A DNA stretch of 64,000 bases from Cotesia glomerata (taxonomy: Eukaryota > Arthropoda > Insecta > Hymenoptera > Braconidae). A program made the position numbers and the translations under genes. Below the pieces are notes generated by a model that searched no databases, was not told the origin of the DNA, and worked only from the letters and a program-made list of their open reading frames with translations. The DNA lies in NCBI RefSeq assembly GCF_020080835.1, contig NC_058165.1, positions 11,777,961-11,841,960 of the forward strand. Direction: 5' to 3'. Shown piece by piece: positions 32,649-45,768 of this stretch (position 1 is its first letter; each line of letters begins with the position of its first letter).

Positions 32649-34440
32649 TTTGTTCTATAAATTTTTATAATAAAATTTTTTTTTTATTGAAATATCAATA
32701 AAATCTTAGAAACTTTTACAACCGCGAGAATGCCTAGACTTGATAAAAAAATATATAATAGAATATAGAATAGAATATAGAGTAGAAACCTGAAATGTGC
32801 AGTGGTTAGAATTAGTACTAACGTAGCTAAGTAACCAATCAGATTGCAATTTAACAGAATAAATAAAAAGTTACTATGGAAAATTTACTTCTTGCTAGAA
32901 ACTTTATTTGTGCTCTAATGGTATTGCGTTCTACATTACCATTGAAAATATTTGATTTAAAATCAAAGGTATTCGTCAAATATGTCATGAGAAAAAAATT
33001 AAGATTCATTTAAATAAAAAATCATTGATTATTATTTGACAGAATAAAAACTAAAAGAATATAAGTAACTTGAAAAAGTTCTTAGAGCCAATATTTGATT
33101 TTTCATTCAAAAAATATGAAACAACTTTTATTCTGATTCATATATAACTTTTTAGTTTTTACTAATTAACTTTGCTTCAAGTTAAAAACTAAATTTTCAA
33201 ATATACTTACCGTAAAATAAACGATTTAACAAAATTTCTTAACACTTGAAAATATAAGCCAATAATAATTATCCTGAACAATTCAAATAAAAATATTCCT
33301 GTTAATAAAAATAAGGAGAATTCACATTAAGAAATATAGAATATAGAAACAAGTTTAGACACAACAAGCTGAATTTTTAGTTTTATTAATCGAAATTAAT
33401 TCTGTATGAAATAATAGACATAAAATTTTTTTTTGACAAAGGTTTTGAAAAATTACTTTTAAAAAATAGGACTTTAAACGTGTAATAAATAGTTAATATT
33501 AGCCGAATATATTAATTTTTTATAATCTCATCAAACACACGAAATATAAGGAAACGAAAAACTTTCATCATTATAAATTATTTTTCACAGATTATTTTGA
33601 TAAAAAAAAAAAAAAATAGATGAAAAGTCCGGTTTTCAATAATTAATTGCTCACAACTTTTTTTTTCGATTTTTTTTCTTCACATGCCCAAGCAGCACAC
33701 ATTTTTTGTTATGCATGTTTTGTTGAATTTAAGTTGAGCATTATTTATTTCTAATTTTTTGGTGAGTAAAATCTATAAGAAAGTTAACATTTTTTTTGTT
33801 ACGCTTGGGTATAATTAGTGTCATTTGAAATTAATGATACATTATAAATTTAGCTTTCCACTGTATTGTTTTAAAATCTGATCTATCTTAATTTCAATCC
33901 TCCTTATTTTTAATAATATTAATTTTGAATTTGAATTTTCCCGGGTAAAAGAAAAAGATGGCTGTTGTGTCCTATAGTGATCGCATGATGTGACATACTG
34001 TTGTGTCACTTTATTATTTACACCGAGCAAACGACGTTGTATATTTTTTATGTCTGGTGAAACATATCAAAAAAACATCCAATGTTATTATAAGGTTATT
34101 TGTAGTGAAAATTAAAAATATATGTTACGGTGGATTTTATAATTATTATATATAATTTCATCTACAATTACGTCCTTAATAAAATTTATGCAAATAATTG
34201 TAAAAAACAAATCATATTAATTATTAAAAAAAAATTTTCAGCTGAAATCCAAAAAAAAGCTTGCATTCACGCTAAAGTCCATCAGATAAAAGCTCACAGT
34301 TCAGATAATATTATATTCACGCTAAATGTCTACTCCAAATTATCTTAGATTATAACTCACGCTAAATTAGAAGAAAAAGATTCCAGATATGAAGAAGACC
34401 TAAGTTTACACAATCATCCTGAACTAGTGTTACAGACAAG
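32649..34440. other. AT-rich spacer, no gene; possible small MITE near 33.69-33.81 kb
   Basis: No coding motif seen. cccaagcagcaca near 33690 and gttacgcttgggt near 33805 might be inverted ends of a small element. Open frames at 33842-34030 and 34130-34348 show no recognisable motif. Confidence 0.4.
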
Positions 34441-34761
34441 GTATATATAATAACGCATATGATCCCGAGAAAAAATGTTTCTATATAATTGTATATATTC
34501 ATACATGATTATACATGGAATCACATATATAATTATATACAATTATATATTATCATACATAATTATATATAATCATACATGATTATATATGGAATTGTAT
34601 ATGAGGTTATATATAATCATATATAATTATATATGACTATATATGGAGCAATATACAACCATGCAGGATTATATATAGTTCCATATACAATTATATATAA
34701 GTATATAGAATTATATATAATCATACATGATTATATATGGAATTGTATATGAGGTTATATG
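34441..34761. repeat. 148-bp AT-rich satellite, left of Helitron A
   Basis: The phrase catacatgattatatatgga starts at 34574 and 34722, period 148. Units carry many tatata palindromes. The second unit is interrupted after gaggttatat by Helitron A and resumes at 44910. Confidence 0.8.
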
Positions 34762-34989
34762 TCTAATATATAAAATTCTCGTGTCACAATGTTCGTTCCC
34801 ATATTCCTTCGAAACGGCCTGACCGATTCTCATGAACTTTTTTATGCATATTTAGTAAGCCTGAGAATCAGCTACTATCTATTTTTCTAACCTCTAAGTG
34901 ATAAGGGGTGTTCACCCCAAAAATTTTTTTTTTGTTGATCTGAAACATCTATAGCCGCACGTAAAACCGATTTCTGGCGTGGCGACGCA

Positions 34990-35240
34990 TGCCGTGGCGA
35001 CGCGTCGCCACGCTATATGATGGTATATATATACAGTTTATATGCAGTAGTGTGTACGGTGTGGCGATGCGTCGCCATGCGCAATCGACTGTGCGATTCT
35101 CTCCCACTCGATCCGGCGTTAAGCCATCTTTCTTGCTACACTGAGCTCGGATACCTATAGTGTATACTCCCTAGTGTATACCGTGTTGTTTACTACAGTA
35201 CACATAACCTGTGTTTTACTTGAAAACAAATAATTTTTCT
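34990..35240. other. GC-rich palindromic segment in the Helitron A 5' region
   Basis: Near 34978-35018 and 35060-35085, GTGGCGACGCGTCGCCACGC-like palindromes recur. This is unusual in the AT-rich setting and may belong to another inserted element. Confidence 0.4.
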
Positions 35241-35991
35241 GATAATTAATTGTCTGACCGTGATAATTTAGAGAGTGAAAGTGATCAGCCTCCTGCAAAG
35301 AAAGCAAAATCATACTATGACACACTATCAAGTCATCAGTAAGTTAATTATATTTTTACACGCTTTTTTTATAATTAAAGTATGCATTTATCTGTGCATT
35401 AAGAACGCGTAGATTTGGTGTGTTTTGAGCGCCAGTAAATGTAAAATCTACTCTCTTGGTAGATTAAAATTCACATAAATTTCATTGCATATAATGTTTT
35501 TAAACTAATTATTAATTTTAATTTCATTCTTATTGAAATTGATGCATTAAAACAATTGCTTAGAGAGTAAATTTATTAAGACTGACAGAATTGTATTTAA
35601 AAATCAGCTGATGGCGTGCAGCGCACCAATGTTTTTCTTATTTGTTATTAATATGAACATTGAAAAATTAATTAATTTTTCTAATCATAGTGGAATTTAT
35701 AATGAAACATTCATTATTGATATTTATAATTTACGATCTTTAGTAATATATTGAAATAACTAGCTAAAATTCTTGAGTTTACTAATATATTGAAGCTAAT
35801 TTAAATTTTTCTGTATATTTTAATAACATATTTTTTAGAAATATTTCAGAACTCAACAATCATCACAGGGGTCACAAAATATTATTATTGAAACTGGACA
35901 TCACCAAGATCAGTTATACACAAGACATACTATTAATGTTATGTAAGATTTTATTAATCGAATAGTACCAGAATATACTAATTTTTATTTA

Positions 35992-36587
35992 AGCTCTCAA
36001 GGAGGTACATATGACGATGTGGTCTATGAGTATAGTAAAAGTCATTCTATTTCATTACTTTACGTAGCTTTAACACGAGTAACAAGTCTTGAAGGGTTGC
36101 TACAGAAGTTCATGTCTCCCAAACATCTATTGGCGATATATGTGCTTCACACGTTAAACTAGAAGATGGATGTGAATTGATGATGATTGTTGTGTATATT
36201 TCTCCTAATAAATAAATAAATGACATCATTTCATTTTTACACAAGAGATTATTTCCGTACAGTCACAGAGGTTAAATAACTTTCAAAACCAATAAAGACA
36301 AACTACCATTGATTTTAGCTGGGGATTTCAATGTAAATTTTGCAAAAGATGAATCAACACCATTAATTACGTTTCTCCAAGAAGAATTTCATTTGCAAAT
36401 TAATAACAGTCCAAGAGAACCTACCACCAGATACGGTACAACAATAGATGCTGTATTTATTAGATATCTTGATAATGTTATGTCCAATACTTTTGTAACA
36501 TACTTCAGTTACCATCTACCAATTGTCACAGTAATACCCTCCTCAGAGGCAACATCGAATATAACAATTACCGAAGTCACTGATTAA
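35992..36587 (+). pseudogene. PIF1-like helicase C-terminus plus endonuclease (Helentron type), remnant
   Basis: First part (to a stop near 36160): TYDDVVYEYSKSH and LLYVALTRVTSLEGL, matching the last helicase motif of Helitron/Helentron PIF1-like proteins. After a gap with stops come ELMMIVVYISPNK and, from 36315, LILAGDFNVNFAKDES, TTRYGTTIDAVFIRYL and YFSYHLPIVTVI. This is the endonuclease/exonuclease/phosphatase pattern (GDFN, T.IDAVF, YH). A PIF1 helicase followed by such an endonuclease is the Helentron arrangement. It differs from Helitron A's own helicase end at 44.6 kb, so it is probably a separate insertion. An exon-like stretch SESDQPPAKKAKSYYD near 35270-35340 may belong to it. Confidence 0.65.
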
Positions 36588-37244
36588 ACGAATTAAATAG
36601 TCACGATTTGAAATAAATTCGTAAATTTTTGTATTTAATGAAAATAAATGTTTATTAAATAAATAGTCATCGTTATCTGGAAAAAAAATCGTAATATTTT
36701 ATTTTATCCACAGATTCGGTAGAATCTGGCGCCAAGTTCCGTTCAAATCTGCTGAAAACGGAGCGCCAGACTACCGACTATGTTTACTGTAAGCAGAACG
36801 GTATTTTGAGGTTGCAAAATTTTATTTAATTCTACCGTTCTTTTTTTTCATAAATTGTATATTATAACAGTAATTCATACTTTATTTGACTGTTATTAAT
36901 TAATTATATTCACTAATAACAATTAATCTAATTGAAATTATTAAATTTAATCAGCACAAACTATAGCAACGCAAAAATTTCGATCCTGACTTTTTTTCGA
37001 TGGGCAAAGTGATCTGCCACAGACTAAATAATTTGAGAATACATAATAATCCTTCATTAGATGGGAAACTACAGTTAAAAAAAGATATTTCACAGCTTGC
37101 ATCTACACCCGCCAGGGTGCGCTGGAATTATTTTTACATAAACTATAGTTTCAAGGGAATAGTTTGCTATAAAAAATGCAACCAACGCGAGATTTAAGTT
37201 GGTACCAACTGTAAATTTTTATTATAATTACAAAAAATACTAAA
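36588..37244. other. Non-coding stretch, palindrome near 36.73-36.78 kb
   Basis: A short inverted pair, tctggcgcc and gagcgccaga, stands out. No gene recognised. Confidence 0.4.
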
Positions 37245-37665
37245 ATCCGAACAAAAACAGTTTTACTGTAAAAAATCGCGCCAAGTCCACGTTCATAAGA
37301 CTATTAAGAAAAAAAATTTGTTTTTTTCTTTACAAAAATATATAAAATAAAAAAATTAAAAAATCCAAGTAACCGATATGATTGTTTATGATTTTCGGAA
37401 GTTAAAAAAAATTGTGTTATAAATTTAAAAATTAAGAAAAAAATTTTGGAACGTACTTGGTGTGCGTCATTGTGTATTTCAATTTTTTTTAAGTCCTAGT
37501 AAATAGATTTTACGAATTTCATTAAAAGTAAAATATTTTGCAACCGCGCACACTAAATACGTTCCAAATTTTTTTTCTTAATTTTTAAATTTATAACACA
37601 ATTTTTTTTAACTTCCAAAAATCATAAACAATCATATCGGTTACTTGGATTTTTTAATTTTTTTA

Positions 37666-40600
37666 TCTATATTATATATATATAAGAGATTTCCACCTAT
37701 ATAGTCACTCATCACGATATTTCTGGAACCATTAGAGCTAAAGACTTGAAATTTGGTAGGAATATTCTTTTCACCGAGTAGAGGTCAGCTAAGAACGGAT
37801 TTTACGAAATTCCACCCCCAAGAGCGGTTGCGGGGGTGTTAATTGAAAAAAATGCACATTTGAAAAATACAGCTCTTATAGGTATTAAACTTAGTCAGGA
37901 TATTCTTTTTGGCATGTTTGAATTTACTAAGAACTAATTTTATGATATTCCACCCCCAGAAGGGAATGCGGGGGCGTTGAAAATTAAAAAAAAATTTTTA
38001 TCTTTCAATCTATAGCTTTTAGAACTCTAAAACTTGACCAAAAAATTTTTTTTAGCATCTTTGAGTTTACTAACAACTAATTTTATGATATTTCACCCCT
38101 AGAGGGAGTGCGGGGGCGTTAAAAATATTAAAAATTTGTATCTTCCAATCTATTGCTTTAAGAATTTTAAAACTTGGCCAAAATATTTTTTTTGACCTGT
38201 TTGAGTTTATCAAGAATTAATTTTATGATATTCAACTCCAAGAGGGTTGTGCGAGGGCGTTAAAAATTAAAAAAAAAATGTATATTCCAATCTATAGCTT
38301 TTAGAACTCTGAAACTAGGCTGGAATAGAGTTCGGGAATAATGCCCTTAGAAAAAATGCATGGTGTAAAATAAAAATGAAAAAAAAGTCAAAATATTTAA
38401 TTAATAGCTGCAATAGATCAAAACTTGAAACGATTTTTTATTTCGTCCTGTTAAACAACCAAGAATAAATACTTATCTATATATATATAAGAGATTCCCA
38501 CCTATATATTGACTCATCACGATATCTCTGGAACCATAAGGCGTAGCGACTTGAAATTTGGTAGGAATATTCCTTTCGCCGAGTAGAGGTCAGCTAAGAA
38601 CGGATTTTACGAAATTCCACCCACAAGAGGGGTTACGGGGGCGTTAACAATAGAAAATTCCCATTTTTAACCTATAGCTCCTATCGACTTCAAATTTGGT
38701 AGGAATCTTCTATATGTGATGTAGAAATGATCTAAGAGCGGATTTTACGACAATCTACTCCCAATATGGATTGCAGGGGTGGACGTTAACAATGAAAATT
38801 AAAAATTTCCGACTTCTAGCTCCTACAGACTCCTAATTTTGTATGAATTTTGTATAGGTGATGTAAAAATAATTTATGAACGAATTTTACGATATTCCAC
38901 TCCACAGAGGAATGCGGGGGTGGGTCTTAACAATGAAAATTTTAAATTTTTTAGCTGTAGCTCCTAAAGGCTCAAAATTTGATAAGTATCTGCTATATGC
39001 GAGGTAGAAATGATCTAAGAGTGGATTTTATGACAATCTACTCCCAATATGGATTGCGGGGGTGGACGTTAACAATGAAAATTAAAAATTTTCGACTTTT
39101 AGCTCCTACAGACTCCTAATTTTGTATGAATTTAGTGTAAGTGATGTAAAAATAATTTATGAACGAATTTTACGATATCCCACTCCACAGAGGAGTGCGG
39201 GGGTGGGTCTTAACAATGAAAATTTTAAATTTCCGAGCTGTAGCTCCTATAGGCTCCAAATTTGGTAAGAATCTGTTCTATGGGATGTAGAAATGATCTA
39301 AGAGTGGATTTTATGACAATCTACTCCCAATATGGATTGCGGGGGTGGACGTTAACAATGAAAATTAAAAATTTTCGACTTTTAGCTCCTACAGATTCCT
39401 AATTTTGTATGAATTTTCTGTAAGTAATGTAAAAATAATTAATGAACGAATTTTACGATATCCCTCCCCACAGGGGGGTGCGGAGGTGGGTTTTAACAAT
39501 TAAAATTTTAAATTTTCGAGCTGTAGCTCCTATAAGCTCCAAATTTGAAAAGAATCTGCTATATGCGATAAACTGAAACTAAGGAAACGACCCAAAGTCG
39601 AAGAAAGTATTTACTAGCGTTATAGATTGAAATATAGATTAACTATCAAGTTGGAATACTAAAATAAAACAATAAATTATAAAATTAGTGTAAGAAAAGT
39701 AGATTTAAGCGAAAGATGTATCAGAGTTTGTTAGACAAGCTGTACATCTGGTGCCAATAAATCTATATATATGTATATGAGATTTCCACCTATATATTGA
39801 CTCATCACGATATCTCTTGAACTATAAGGCGTAGAGATTTGAAATTTTGTAGGAATATTCCTTTCGCCGAGTAGAGGTCAGCTAAGAACGGATTTTACGA
39901 AATTCCACCCACAAGGGGGGTTGCGGGGGCGTTGACAATAGAAAATTCCCATTTTTAAACTATAGCTCCTATCTACTCCAAATTTAGTAGGAATCTCCTA
40001 TATGTGATGTAGAAATTATCTATGAGCGGATTTTATGATAACTCATCCCCAATAAAGATTGCGGGGTAGGGGTTAACAATGAAAATAAAAAATTTCTAAA
40101 CTATAGCTCCTATAGGTTTCAAATTTGGTAGGAATCATTTATATGTGATCCAGAAATGATCTAATAGTGGATTCTATAACAACCTCCTCCAAATATGGAT
40201 TGCGGGGGTGGGTGCTAACAATGAAAATTTTAAATTTCTAAGCTAAAGCTCCCACAGGCTCTAAATTTGGTAAGAATCTGCTATATTTGAGGTAGAAATG
40301 ATCTAAGAGCGTATTTAATGATAACCTACTCCAAATATGGATTTCGGGGGTGGGTGTTAACAATTACAATTTTAAATTTCCGAGCTATAGCTCCTACAGA
40401 CTCCAAATTCGGTGAGAGTCTTCTATGTGTGATGTAGAAGTGATCTAAATTAGGATTTCAATAAATTCTAACTTCAATAGCGATTGCGGGTTAATTTAAC
40501 TTCCGGTATAATTTTCCTGTCAAGTTCAGCTAAGAATGGATTTTATTAAATTCCTCCCCCAAAGGGGTTTGCGACGGCGTTAACAATGAAAAATTCCCAT

Positions 40601-42348
40601 TCTTAAACTATAGTTTCTATCGACTCCAAATTTGGTAGGAATCTTCTGTAAGAGATATAGAAATAATCTATAAACGAATTTTACGATATCTCACCCCATA
40701 GGGGTAGCGGGGATGGGTATAAACAATGAAAATTTTGAATTTTAAAGTTGTAGCTCTTACAGACTCCAAATTTTGTAGGAACTTTCTGTAAGTGATGGAA
40801 AAATAATTTATGAACGAATTCTACGATATTCTACCTCAAAGAGAATTGCGGGGGCGTTAACAATAAAAAATTCCCGTTTGTAAACTACAGCTCCCATATA
40901 TTCCAAATTGGGTAAGAATTTTTTGAAAGAGATGTAGAAATAATATACGAACGAATTTCACGATGGTTCACCTCACAGGGGTTTGTGGGGGTAGTTGTTA
41001 ACAAATAAAATTTTTATTTTCAAAGCTATAGCTCCTACAGACCCCAAATTAAGTAAGAGTCTTCTACATATAATATAGAAATTATTTAAGAATGGACTTT
41101 ACAACGAATTACCTCCAATAAGGATCGCAGGGGTGGGTGTTAACAATAAAAAATCTTAATTTCCAAAATATAGCTTCTAAAAACTCTAAATTTGGTAAAA
41201 ATCTTTTATTTCTCATGTAGAGATCATCTCACAATGAACTTCAATAAAGACTATTTCCGATAGGAATTGCGGGGATGGGTGCTAAAATCTAAAATTTTAA
41301 TTTCCAAACTGTAACTTCTACAGACTCTAAATTTGGTGAGAATCTTTGTGTATGATGTCAAGTTCAGCTAAGAATGGATTTTCTCGAATTCTAACCCTAC
41401 AAGGGATTGCGGGGGTGTTAACAATGAAAATCTCTCATTTCAAAACAAAAGTTTCTATGGACTTGAAGTTTTGTTGAAACCTTTTGTTTATAATGTAGAA
41501 ATTTTCTCGAATAGGATCTCATGAAATTCCTCTCCCATATAAGAGTGTGGGAGTGATAATTGTCAAAAAATTTATACTTTTCAAATACAGTTCCTACAGA
41601 TATAGAATTTGATAGAATCTCAAGAGAAACAGGAACTTACGGGAATGGCCTCCAAGGCCAACGGATTTAAATATTTTCCTTTTTTAACAATTATATTTTC
41701 TCACAACAATCGTCTCTTTGGCAGCGGCAAAAAAAGTCATTGTAAGGTTTCCAAAATTTAACTTAAAATGTAGCTATTCACTCAACGGACTAAGAATTTT
41801 ACATACATTTTATTTTTGCTGATCACATAACCCATGAATTGTTCTCTTATTACCGGATCGCGGGAACGTAACAGATTGAAATGAATGCATTTTCTAAGCA
41901 CTTGAGATGTGAAAAAGGAATTTGGCTATTTATTCTAAGAGAATTCGTTAAAAACATGTACAAATAAGTTTCTATGAAAAATTGATGTCACGGAGGAAAT
42001 TTAAATTAACGGCAAAATTCGTCACGCTTTAAGCTAGCCAAATTTCAATTTCACTTATGAGACGCTCAATTACTTTAACTGAAACTTTCAATGATCATTT
42101 CAAATTTTTTTCTTCGTTTCAGTCATTATTCATTTTTGGAAAAAAACCACTGAAATGTCATAGTGATTGTTCATTAAAATTTACAATGAATATTAGCTAG
42201 AATAATCACAGGGATAAAAGGTACGGGCCAATCTGATGAAATTTGAAATCTGTACAAATCTAAACAATACTCCCATTAAATTTCAAGTCTAGATCTCTAA
42301 AAATACAATTCTATGAAGTGCCCAGCGGAGCGGGCGGGTAACAGCTAG
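37666..42348 (+). mobile_element. Helitron B, non-autonomous, 4,683 bp, three 5' ends
   Basis: Starts TCTATATTATATATATATAA after A (37665) and ends agcggagcgggcgggtaacagCTAG before T (42349). Removing it restores the right arm of the foldback exactly, so the boundaries are certain. Further A|TC starts with the same following sequence (cacctatatattgactcatc) lie at 38476 and 39762. Only one 3' end is present. The body is a tandem array; no protein is encoded. Confidence 0.88.
37800..41620 (+). repeat. Diverged ~142-bp tandem array in Helitron B
   Basis: The core attgcgggggtgg.gtt..acaatg recurs about every 142 bases (for example near 38768, 38909, 39052, 39191, 39335 and 39476). Between 38.7 and 39.5 kb two unit types alternate, so the recent unit is a ~283-bp dimer. 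Each unit also has agctcctacagactcc and gatgtagaaatgatctaaga. Confidence 0.85.
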
Positions 42349-42451
42349 TTTTATATATTTTTGTAAAGAAAAAAACAAATTTTTTTTCTTAATAGTCTTA
42401 TGAACGTGGACTTGGCGCGATTTTTTACAGTGAAACTGTTTTTGTTCGGAT

Positions 42452-43442
42452 CATTATGACATATTTAGTTCCTATCACAATCTGTTCTTTTCTGCATATT
42501 ACTTTTACAAAATAATGTCGATGTTTCACATCTGCCAGGCGTCCCGTGACGGCTCACATTTTTTTTTTTGATAAAATTTTTTTTTTTTTTTATTTTATTA
42601 TGTGGCATCAAAAAATACATACAACTCTAAATTTGCACTTTTTTATCACCAACCCTTGCTTTTTAATAGTCATTTTCATAATTTTATCATTTTCTATCCC
42701 GCTCGATAACATCAATTATTATCACTTGGTAAGTTATCCCCTCCATGTGTCTACCGGTGTCACTTCTCACCCGGTAAACAGCACGGAGTAGGGATGTTAC
42801 CTCTATAGTTTTCGGCTATTATTAGTGTTTATGCTTCAAGCGTAGTAGTTAAACATTTTTACTATCTCAGTGTAACTCTCATATCAAATATATTCTCGAG
42901 TAACTTTATTATTTATTTATTAATAACTAATATTATTGAATATAATTAATTATTAATAACTAATAAAATTATTAATTTTGAGTCTAAATCGCACGATCAG
43001 TTAATTGAGTGACTTACATAAGCTCTAAAATACTCAACATGTGTCACGAGTTCCCGCAAACAACGGCTATTGAGTTGTAAGTATAAATCATTTTTTACGT
43101 TTATTATAAAATCAAAAGTTATTCTTTCTTATTTATAACGAAAATATTGTTGGGAATAATGAAAAACGAATTCAGTGAAAGTTAGATTTTTATTACAATT
43201 GGGAAATTTTTTTTTGTGTTTACTTATAAGAGCTCTAACTTCGACAAAATTTTTTTTTTTCACTATTTCTAATAATATGTATTTTCGATATAATTAAGAA
43301 ACATAAAATTTTTCGCTTTCGTGAAATTATCTAATTTTTACATGTATATTTAATGTAATCAAAGATAAAAGAAATGATTAATATAATAATTAAATAATTC
43401 AATCAGTTCTATTCATGTGTGTTTTGTATTGTATAGTGAACA
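42452..43442. other. Helitron A 5' leader before Rep, no gene
   Basis: A/T-rich sequence leading to the Rep start at 43443. A TATA-like or other promoter could be here, but I cannot single one out. Confidence 0.4.
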
Positions 43443-44672
43443 ATGCCAACAAAACGCAAAGGGGCCAATTTGAGCCGTGATACAAATAAATCTAGAAGCA
43501 TTCGAAATAGAAGAGCCCAAATAACCGAAGAACAAGTTCAGGAATAAAATACTGGAGCGCGTGTGAGAATGGCGCAATTGCGTCAGGAACAATCAGACGA
43601 TACACGAGCTGAACGCAATGAAATTATGAGATTAGAACAACGACAATCACACCGTTTTACTGTCAATAGACGCAGAGCGAATGACCAACAACGCCAACAG
43701 GCACATCGAGCATTTGTAGCTACATCATTTCTGCGTCAAGCATTCCAGTATGAGCCCGATATTGAATATTATGCTCATTCAAAAGTAGTAATTGGTGCTA
43801 TGGACAAAGAATGCCCGTATTGTCATGCTTTGAAATTCAAAAATGAACCAGCCGGGATGTGTTGCGCGTCAGGGAAGGTACAACTACCTGTAATTGAAAC
43901 ACCACCGGAACCATTGAACGGTTTGCTTATCGGCACAGATCCAGATTCTAACGTGTTCCTGAAGTCCATTCGAACATTCAACTCATGCTTTCAAATGACA
44001 TCGTTCGGAGCAACAGAAATAGTTCAAAATACTAATGCAAACGGTCAACAATACAATTCTACATTTAAAATCAGAGGCCAAGTTTATCATAAAATAGACT
44101 CATTGCTGCCAATGCCAAATGAACCACATAAATTTTTACGAATCTACTTTATGGGCGGCGAGGACTCCGGAAGCGCACTAGCCAATCGGGTGGGTGCACG
44201 TTATGGCTACAATAACCTTGATTCATTCTTTGCTAGACGCATCGTCAGTGAGCTGGATGCTCTATTGAATGAGTATAATGAATTATTGAAAATATTCAAA
44301 TCCCACATGCACAAATTAGAAAGCGATAATCACGCTATTGTTATTTATCCTGATAAACGTTATCGAAGGCACTATTTTAAATGGCAATCTTCGAGGTGAA
44401 AATATATTGATACCACGAATACCTATTATACCCACAGATGTGCCAATTCAATTTAAGCGTATTCAATTTCCGATTAGATTGGCATTTGCAATGACTATTA
44501 ATAAATCCCAAGGCCAAACAATGTCTGTGGCTTAGATTTGAGCACACCATGTTTTTCACATGGACAATTATACGTTGCATGCTCTCGAGTGGGTAAACCA
44601 TCAAGTTTGTTTGTATTAGCTAAAGACGGGCTAACAAAAAATATTGTTCACGCTGCAGCATTAAGAGATTAA
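43443..44672 (+). pseudogene. Helitron Rep/helicase gene with large internal deletion
   Basis: ATG at 43443 reads MPTKRKGANLSRDTNKS, the usual N-terminus of insect Helitron proteins. An in-frame TAA (43545) interrupts it, then EQSDDTRAERNEIMRLEQ, CPYCHALKFKNEPAGMCC (zinc-finger region) and YGYNNLDSFFARRIV to HAIVIYPDKR. There the HUH Rep nuclease and most of the SF1 helicase are missing: the next residues belong to the last helicase motifs (ILIPRIPIIPTDVPIQF, RLAFAMTINKSQGQTMS), after a frame change at about 44360. A one-base loss near 44533 precedes the end LYVACSRVGKPSSLFVLAK, stop 44670. Full-length proteins are about 1,400 residues; roughly 380 remain. It cannot act. Confidence 0.88.
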
Positions 44673-44909
44673 TACTATGTAATTAATAAATTATATAAAT
44701 AATTATTACTTTTAATAAATTAAAAAAATTAATGTTTGGTGTTTTGTTATTTTTAAACAACATTCCCTCATCGTTCACAGCGCTCCAGGCCTTTTTCACT
44801 CATATTCCACATCCTTATACACTTTCAATAAGTTAGTAATTTTTTTTCTGCATGAGAAATTCTCTAGAAATTATTCACATGGCAAAACAACGTTTGCCGG
44901 GTCAGCTAG

Positions 44910-45060
44910 TAATCATATATAATTATATATGACTATATATGACTATATATGGAGCAATATACAGCCATGCAAGATTGTATATAGCCCCATATATAATTAT
45001 ATATAAGTATATATAATTATATATGCTTATATATAATTAACAGACATAGAAATTTTTTCT
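44910..45060. repeat. 148-bp satellite, continuation right of Helitron A
   Basis: Begins taatcatatataattatata, exactly where the left unit broke off, then ggagcaatatacagccatgc as in the intact unit at 34.63 kb. Confidence 0.8.

Positions 45061-45764
<704 letters not shown>

Positions 45765-45768
<4 letters not shown>

Larger units (their letters stand above)
37245..42451. mobile_element. Foldback (palindromic) element split by Helitron B
   Basis: Left arm 37246-37480 and right arm 37560-37665 plus 42349-42450 are inverted copies: TCCGAACAAAAACAGTTT outward, then cgcgccaagtccacgttcat, and near the axis ttaaatttataacacaattt. Without the insert it is about 520 bases. No gene. Confidence 0.85.
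34762..44909 (+). mobile_element. Helitron A, about 10.1 kb, internally rearranged
   Basis: It starts TCTAATATATAAAATTCTCG, followed by TGTCACAATGTTCG, a 5' end known from autonomous insect Helitrons, and ends cgtttgccgggtcagCTAG. The interrupted satellite unit shows the target as ttatat(a)|taatcatat. Its own Rep/helicase gene is at 43443-44672 with a large internal deletion. Inside lie a PIF1/endonuclease remnant (35992-36587) and a foldback element (37245-42451). Confidence 0.8.
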
